10,264 nucleotides of DNA, from positions 1 to 10,264 of the forward strand of contig VBEQ01000071.1 of the NCBI GenBank assembly GCA_005881235.1, read 5' to 3'. This DNA comes from Chloroflexota bacterium. Lineage in GTDB: Bacteria > Chloroflexota > Dormibacteria > CF-121. The stretch's first letter is position 1. Each line of letters begins with the position of its first letter. Below the pieces are notes generated by a model. It saw only the letters and a list, made by a program, of their open reading frames with translations, was not told where the DNA came from and did no database searches. A program made the position numbers and the translations under genes. Positions 6,610 to 10,264 of this stretch are shown here, piece after piece.

Positions 6610-7272
6610 TCAGGCGGCGCCCGGTTTGATCAGCCCGATCTCGTAGGCGAGGATCACCGCCTGGACGCGATCGCGCAGTTCGAGCTTGTCGAGGACGTGG
6701 GCGACGTGAGTCTTGACGGTCGCCTCGCCGACCTGCAGCTCCTTGGCGATCTCCGGGTTGGAGAGGCCGCGGCCCAGCAGCCTGAGCACCTCCAGCTCCC
6801 GATCGGTCAAGGTCTTGAGGTCGGTGCCGCCAGCGCGTACTGGTGCGCGTTGCCGGGCGAACTCCTCGATGAGCCGTTTCGTGATGGAGGGCGCGAGGAG
6901 CGCCTCGCCACTTGCCGCCACGCGGACGCCGTGCACGAGCTCCTCGGGCGGGACGTGCTTGAGGAGAAAACCACTCGCGCCGGCCGCCAGGGCGTCGAAG
7001 ACGTATTCGTCCAGGTCATAAGTGGTGAGGATCACGATCTTGCCCGCCGCGCCGGCTTCGGTCAGGCGTCGCGTCGCCTCGATGCCGTCCACGCCGGGCA
7101 TTCGAATGTCCATTAGCACCACATCCGGGCGAAGGGTGCGGACGGCGTCGATCGCGGCGGATCCGTCGCCCGCCTCGCCGACGACCTCCAGGTCGGGCTG
7201 CGCCTCGAGGATCATGCGGAAGCCGGCGCGGACCAGGGCCTGGTCGTCGACGATCAGGACCTTGATGGCCAT
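6610..7272 (-). CDS. Two-component response regulator, NarL/LuxR family
   Basis: A 220-residue DNA-binding response regulator. The receiver domain (~1-120) has the acidic pair D9/D10, the phospho-accepting Asp in VVLMDIRMPG (~55), Thr ~83/84 and Lys ~105 in GFLLKHVPPEEL. The C-terminal LuxR-type helix-turn-helix (~155-215) reads LTDRELEVLRLLGRGLSNPE, then AKELQVGEATVKTHVAHVL. It is the partner of the kinase directly upstream: the kinase stop and this ATG share one base in TGATG, and no SD precedes it, so translation probably depends on reinitiation. Receiver and kinase types match LiaRS/VraRS/DesRK-like systems. The obvious candidate targets are the ABC genes immediately downstream. Start ATG 7272. 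Confidence 0.95.
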   Translation of the reverse strand: MAIKVLIVDDQALVRAGFRMILEAQPDLEVVGEAGDGSAAIDAVRTLRPDVVLMDIRMPGVDGIEATRRLTEAGAAGKIVILTTYDLDEYVFDALAAGASGFLLKHVPPEELVHGVRVAASGEALLAPSITKRLIEEFARQRAPVRAGGTDLKTLTDRELEVLRLLGRGLSNPEIAKELQVGEATVKTHVAHVLDKLELRDRVQAVILAYEIGLIKPGAA

Positions 7273-8492
7273 CAGGTGGGGGGTTCGATGGGTAGGCGGG
7301 CGTGCACGGAGAATCCGCCGGCGGGATCGCGCCCGGCGCGCAACTGGCCACCGAAGAGCGCCACGCGTTCGCGCATCCCGATCAGCCCATGCCCCGACGA
7401 CAACGCCGGATCAGCGCCTCCGCCGGCGCCGTCATCGCGCACGTCCAGACCCAGCATGTTTGGGCTGTAGTGGACGCGGATGTCGACGCGGCGTGCCCGG
7501 GCGTGCTTCAGCACGTTGGTCGTCGCTTCCTGAAGGATCCGGTACGCGGAGAGATCGAGCGCCGGCGGCAGCGGCTGCGCCTCGCCGTCGACGCGGGCAT
7601 CGACCTCGAGGCCGGCGGCACGAAGCTCCTCGACGAGGCTCGCCAGCTGGCCAATCCCGGGTTGCGGGCTGCGATCCGGGGTGGCGCCATTCGCGCTGCG
7701 CAGGACGCCCAGCAGCCGGTTCAGTTCGATCAGGGTCTCTCGCGCCGTAGTTTCGATCAGCCCCAACGCCTTCGCAGCCGCTTCGGGCTTACTCAGCTGG
7801 ACGGCCCGGGCCGCGCCGGCCTGGATGGCGATCACGCTGACATCGTGGGCGACGACGTCGTGCAGCTCGCGGGCAATCCGCGTTCGCTCCTCGTCGGCCG
7901 CGAGCCGCCGGTCCTGATCGCGCTCACGTTCGAGCCGCCCGGCGCGTTCCTCCAGCTGCGCGACATAGGCGCGGCGCGTCCGAAGGTAGTCGCCGATCAG
8001 CCAGGCGGCAGCAAAGAACAGGCTGGGGACGGTAATGGCGAACGACCGGGGATTGCCCGTGACGCCGAACACCACGAAGCCGGCGACGAAGCCCAGGCCG
8101 GCGACAATCAGAAAGACGAGCCGGCGGGCCCCCACCTCGTACGCCGAGACGCTGTACATCGCCACCAGCAGTCCGAGCCCGGCGACGCCCGGGTTGAAAC
8201 CCAGCAATACTTTGGCTCCGAAGGCCACGGCCACCAGGAGAAGGACGAGGCTCGGATACCGGCGTCGCCAGAGCAGCGGGACGACTTGCAACAGCAAGAG
8301 GAGAAGACCGACCACCACCACGGTGACCGCGCCGCCCGGGGTGCCCACAGGGAGGGGCAACGGTCGATCGCCGAACCGCAGGTCGATGAAACCGGTTAGC
8401 CCCAGCAGAAAGAGAATCGCAACCAGCACGCGGTCGAAGGTGCGCGGCCGCAGCCGCCCAATCCAGCCCCACCCGCGGGTTGGCGTTTCCAC
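7272..8492 (-). CDS. Membrane sensor histidine kinase, LiaS/DesK-like (HisKA_3 type)
   Basis: A 406-residue sensor kinase. About five hydrophobic segments fill ~21-165 with only short loops and no sizeable extracytoplasmic domain, so it is an intramembrane-sensing type. A charged helix or coiled coil (~170-205) leads to the HisKA_3 motif RTIARELHDVVAHDVS (seen as RTRIARELHDVVAHDVS), with phospho-accepting His ~211. The ATPase domain has the N-box QEATTNVLKHA (~321-331), the G1 box DVRDDGAGGG (~350-359) and the G2 box GHGLIGMRERV (~367-377). It autophosphorylates and passes phosphate to the response regulator whose ATG overlaps its stop. GTG 8492 is the start, because an in-frame TAG lies two codons upstream (8496-8498). 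There is no SD; a perfect hairpin stands immediately before the GTG. Confidence 0.93.
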   Translation of the reverse strand: METPTRGWGWIGRLRPRTFDRVLVAILFLLGLTGFIDLRFGDRPLPLPVGTPGGAVTVVVVGLLLLLLQVVPLLWRRRYPSLVLLLVAVAFGAKVLLGFNPGVAGLGLLVAMYSVSAYEVGARRLVFLIVAGLGFVAGFVVFGVTGNPRSFAITVPSLFFAAAWLIGDYLRTRRAYVAQLEERAGRLERERDQDRRLAADEERTRIARELHDVVAHDVSVIAIQAGAARAVQLSKPEAAAKALGLIETTARETLIELNRLLGVLRSANGATPDRSPQPGIGQLASLVEELRAAGLEVDARVDGEAQPLPPALDLSAYRILQEATTNVLKHARARRVDIRVHYSPNMLGLDVRDDGAGGGADPALSSGHGLIGMRERVALFGGQLRAGRDPAGGFSVHARLPIEPPT

Positions 8493-8509
8493 TGGCTACA
8501 GGGTAGCCA
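8493..8509. promoter_or_regulatory. Inverted repeat abutting the histidine kinase start
   Basis: TGGCTA (8493-8498) and TAGCCA (8504-8509) form a perfect 6-bp inverted repeat around a 5-base loop, ending one base before the kinase GTG. In the transcript it would occupy the ribosome-binding position. On the minus strand, ATG 8510 opens a 4-codon reading frame (MATL, stop at 8496-8498) covering the same bases. Confidence 0.4.
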
Positions 8510-8567
8510 TGTTGGTCGAGCGGCGAATCCACCGTGCGAATGAGGCGGTCACTCGCGCGGCTGAGGG

Positions 8568-9428
8568 TCAGGCCGCGACGGCAGGGGATTCCTGCGTCGT
8601 CTCACGCCGGTCACCCCGTCCGCGCGTCAGACCCAGGATCACCAGAATGAGGGCCCATCCGCAATAGAGGATGCTCGTGCTGATATAGGGCCCGAGCGCC
8701 CCCTCTGCCTCGAGGATGTAGAGCGTATTGGGCCAGGTGTTGAGCGACGCGTGAAAGAGGAGCACGAACAGCAGACTCCTCCGCGTGCCGTTGTAGAGCC
8801 AGGTCGAAACGATCGAGAGTGCAATCGTGCGCACAAGGAACAGCGCGAAGGGCAGGTGGCTCTGGGCGGTGCCGGGGATCCAAAACAGCGGCAGATGCCA
8901 GAGTGCCGTGACCACCCCAATCCCGATGGACGCCCACAGCAAACCGAACACCGGCTGCACCCGTTGAAGCAGGAACCCGCGCCACCCGAATTCCTCACCC
9001 GTTGGTCCGCCGATCAGGAGCACCAGGAGAAATGTGGAAGGGATGGCTAGCCAACGAGAGGCATCGGACAGGTCCGGAAAGGTGCCGCCTTTCAGGACGT
9101 GTACGTATAGGACCACGATCCGAATGGCGGCAGGGGCGACGAGGGCGGCCACGTACCATCGAATGCCCACCCGCCACCGGAACGCCTGACCGAGAAACTC
9201 CCCCAGGCCACGGAAACCTGATGTCCGGGCGATGATTGTGACCGCGCTGAGGAAGGGTCCGAAAGTCCCGAGAATGATCAGCACTGCCGCGGTTGACGCC
9301 GAAATATGCCCGTACTGGCGGCTGGCAGCGACCAGCGGTAACCAACACAGCCAGGAGATCACGAACGCATTGATCGTGAAAAGGATCGCCGCGGGTCTGG
9401 GGGCAAGCCGGGGCCGGATCAACGCCAC
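8568..9428 (-). CDS. CPBP-family intramembrane metalloprotease (CAAX protease/Abi-like)
   Basis: A 286-residue polytopic membrane protein with the three CPBP (formerly Abi/CAAX) motifs in order: EExxxR as GGPTGEEFGWRGFLL (Glu ~145/146, Arg ~150), the His motif VTALWHLPLFW (His ~178) and HASLN (His ~226, Asn ~230). Around them are about seven or eight hydrophobic segments, starting with ILFTINAFVISWLCWLPLV. In the family these residues form an intramembrane metal-dependent active site; members process prenylated proteins in eukaryotes, and in bacteria several serve in bacteriocin self-immunity or peptide maturation. The role here is not known. It lies 75 bases upstream of the kinase on the same strand, so co-transcription is possible. 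Start GTG 9428 (TTG 9422 is the alternative); no well-placed SD is visible, and the closest GGAG is 18 bases away. Confidence 0.88.
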   Translation of the reverse strand: MALIRPRLAPRPAAILFTINAFVISWLCWLPLVAASRQYGHISASTAAVLIILGTFGPFLSAVTIIARTSGFRGLGEFLGQAFRWRVGIRWYVAALVAPAAIRIVVLYVHVLKGGTFPDLSDASRWLAIPSTFLLVLLIGGPTGEEFGWRGFLLQRVQPVFGLLWASIGIGVVTALWHLPLFWIPGTAQSHLPFALFLVRTIALSIVSTWLYNGTRRSLLFVLLFHASLNTWPNTLYILEAEGALGPYISTSILYCGWALILVILGLTRGRGDRRETTQESPAVAA

Positions 9429-9489
9429 GTGTAACGGTCCGGTTCACTCCAGGCTTGCTTTTGCGGCGGTGCGTAAGATCGATCCGCCA
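9429..9489. promoter_or_regulatory. Divergent promoter region, CPBP / MBL-fold genes
   Basis: About 60 bases separate the divergent starts, so promoters of both genes should lie here. On the plus strand, TAAGAT (9474-9479) lies ten bases before GTG 9490, and TTGCTT (9454-9459) could be a poor -35 box with a short 14-base spacer. On the minus strand, TTACAC (9429-9434) directly precedes GTG 9428. None is strong. Confidence 0.3.
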
Positions 9490-10050
9490 GTGCCCGCCGA
9501 GTTTTGCGTCCTGTTTACCGGCTATGTGGGAGACCGGGTGGCCGGCACCGTCAGCTTCGTGCGCGACGGTAATGTCCGGGTGGTCATCGATCCGGGGATG
9601 GTGCCGGAAGCGGCCGCCATCCTGGGTCCGCTCGGGGAGGTGGTCGATTCACCGGAAGAGATCACCGACGTGATCTTTTCCCATCATCATCCGGACCACA
9701 CGCTCAACGCGGCGCTCTTTCCCAAGGCCCGCTTTCACGACTACTGGGCGATCTACCAGGGCGATGTCTGGAAGGGACGTCCAGCGGAAGAGTTTGCCCT
9801 CAGCCCATCGATCCGTTTGATCGAAACTCCGGGGCACACGCCAGAAGACATCACCACGCTGGTTTCGACCAGCGGCGGCACGGTGGCGTTCACGCACCTG
9901 TGGTGGTTGGCAACCGGCCCTGCGGAGGACCCGCTGGCGTCTGACGCGTCCGCCCTCCATCGCAACCGGGCGCGTGTGCTGGAGATCGCCCAGCTCATCG
10001 TCCCTGGTCATGGAGCCGCGTTCAAGCCGTCAGCCGAGACGCCTCGCTAG
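9490..10050 (+). CDS. Metallo-beta-lactamase-fold hydrolase, MBLAC1-like
   Basis: A compact 186-residue MBL-fold protein. The first metal motif is SHHHPDHT (H65, H67, D69, H70 of HxHxDH), the next His is in TPGHTPED (H116), and the last is in VPGHGAAF (H174). Overall order and length resemble MBLAC1-type small hydrolases, which lack extra domains; RNA-processing and lactonase-like activities exist in the wider fold, and the substrate here is unknown. At the place where most family members have the bridging metal ligand Asp (as in AGDxF), this protein reads FTHLWW, so His ~136 replaces Asp. Start GTG 9490 puts the first beta-strand close to the N-terminus; GTG 9469 is the alternative. The frame stays open far upstream (to 9232), but that part overlaps the CPBP gene antisense. 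Its 3' end overlaps the next gene tail to tail by 21 bases. Confidence 0.82.
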   Translation: MPAEFCVLFTGYVGDRVAGTVSFVRDGNVRVVIDPGMVPEAAAILGPLGEVVDSPEEITDVIFSHHHPDHTLNAALFPKARFHDYWAIYQGDVWKGRPAEEFALSPSIRLIETPGHTPEDITTLVSTSGGTVAFTHLWWLATGPAEDPLASDASALHRNRARVLEIAQLIVPGHGAAFKPSAETPR

Positions 10051-10239
10051 CAGAAGCACACCGCCGACAGTCACGGCGACGCCGACGAGGACCAGGGCGA
10101 GCGGAACAAGTTGCTCATGGTTCGCCTGGCATCGCTGCGTGCAATCCGCGACCAGGAGCAGGAGCCCAAAGAATGCGGTAGTGAGAAGGCCGACGAGGAT
10201 AAGGGCGATTCCCAGCACGATTCGCACGACCGGCTTCAT
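10030..10239 (-). CDS. Small two-helix membrane protein of unknown function
   Basis: A 69-residue protein with two predicted membrane helices (~6-31, IVLGIALILVGLLTTAFFGL; ~45-65, VPLALVLVGVAVTVGGVLLL) joined by a short polar loop, DCTQRCQANHEQ, that carries two Cys four residues apart. The C-terminus is basic (ARRLG). I do not recognise a family. It starts at ATG 10239, with no clear SD in the 25 bases available upstream. It is convergent with the MBL-fold gene and overlaps its last 21 bases. The coding call rests on the hydrophobic pattern, a proper start and fit between neighbours; it could be the first gene of a transcript beginning beyond the right edge. Confidence 0.6.
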   Translation of the reverse strand: MKPVVRIVLGIALILVGLLTTAFFGLLLLVADCTQRCQANHEQLVPLALVLVGVAVTVGGVLLLARRLG

Positions 10240-10264
10240 GGCGTCGCCACGGGGTCGAGCTTAC

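Noticed and set aside
7302..8399. 365-codon plus-strand open frame opposite the histidine kinase
   Set aside because: It mirrors the kinase coding frame, is rich in Arg, Gln and Gly, and lacks any domain.
9232..9489. N-terminal extension of the MBL-fold gene from ATG 9232
   Set aside because: It would overlap the CPBP coding region antisense by nearly 200 bases and adds no MBL-fold element; GTG 9490 or 9469 suits the fold.
1..10264. CRISPR array, tRNA/rRNA genes, insertion sequence or phage genes
   Set aside because: No regularly spaced repeats, no cloverleaf-like sequence, no transposase, integrase or terminal repeats were seen on either strand by eye.

Overview
This is a GC-rich chromosomal window with densely packed, mostly minus-strand genes. 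There is no phage, transposon, tRNA, rRNA or CRISPR signal. High GC, many GTG starts, few Shine-Dalgarno (SD) sites and a LiaS/DesK-type kinase next to a NarL-type regulator suggest a Gram-positive-like, high-GC soil lineage such as Chloroflexota, Dormibacterota or Actinomycetota. No marker gene fixes the phylum, so this is an inference.

Layout from left to right. The 5' part of a nitroreductase (minus) runs off the left edge at base 1. Divergent from it is a RapZ-like protein (plus) that keeps the RapZ C-terminal domain but has a short N-domain with no Walker A motif. Convergent with that is a minus-strand pair: an ADP/NDP-forming acyl-CoA synthetase (about 1342-3432), preceded by a DAO-family FAD oxidoreductase (3429 to about 4664). 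Neither gene has an ATG, GTG or TTG where its start is expected. They overlap by CTGA, and the pair is preceded by a short gap carrying a perfect hairpin fused to a four-run G-quadruplex motif. Upstream lies a transport and sensing block, all minus strand: CPBP-family membrane protease (8568-9428), histidine kinase (7272-8492), response regulator (6610-7272), BcrA-like ABC ATPase (5582-6484) and ABC-2 permease (4740-5585). At the right end, an MBLAC1-like metallo-beta-lactamase-fold hydrolase (plus) diverges from the CPBP gene and meets a small two-helix membrane protein (minus) tail to tail.

How the genes may work together. The kinase and regulator overlap at TGATG, the ATPase and permease at ATGA, so each pair is translationally coupled. 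The kinase is membrane-bound and the ABC pair resembles bacitracin/lantibiotic-type exporters. A reasonable reading is that the two-component system senses an envelope or peptide stress and drives the ABC pair, with the CPBP protein as an accessory immunity or processing factor. The oxidase and acyl-CoA synthetase look like a small catabolic pair: oxidation of an amine or amino acid, then acid/CoA-thioester interconversion coupled to ATP. Substrates are unknown in both cases.

The points most worth following are the bistable hairpin/G-quadruplex before the oxidase gene, the two non-canonical starts, and the kinase-dead RapZ homologue.
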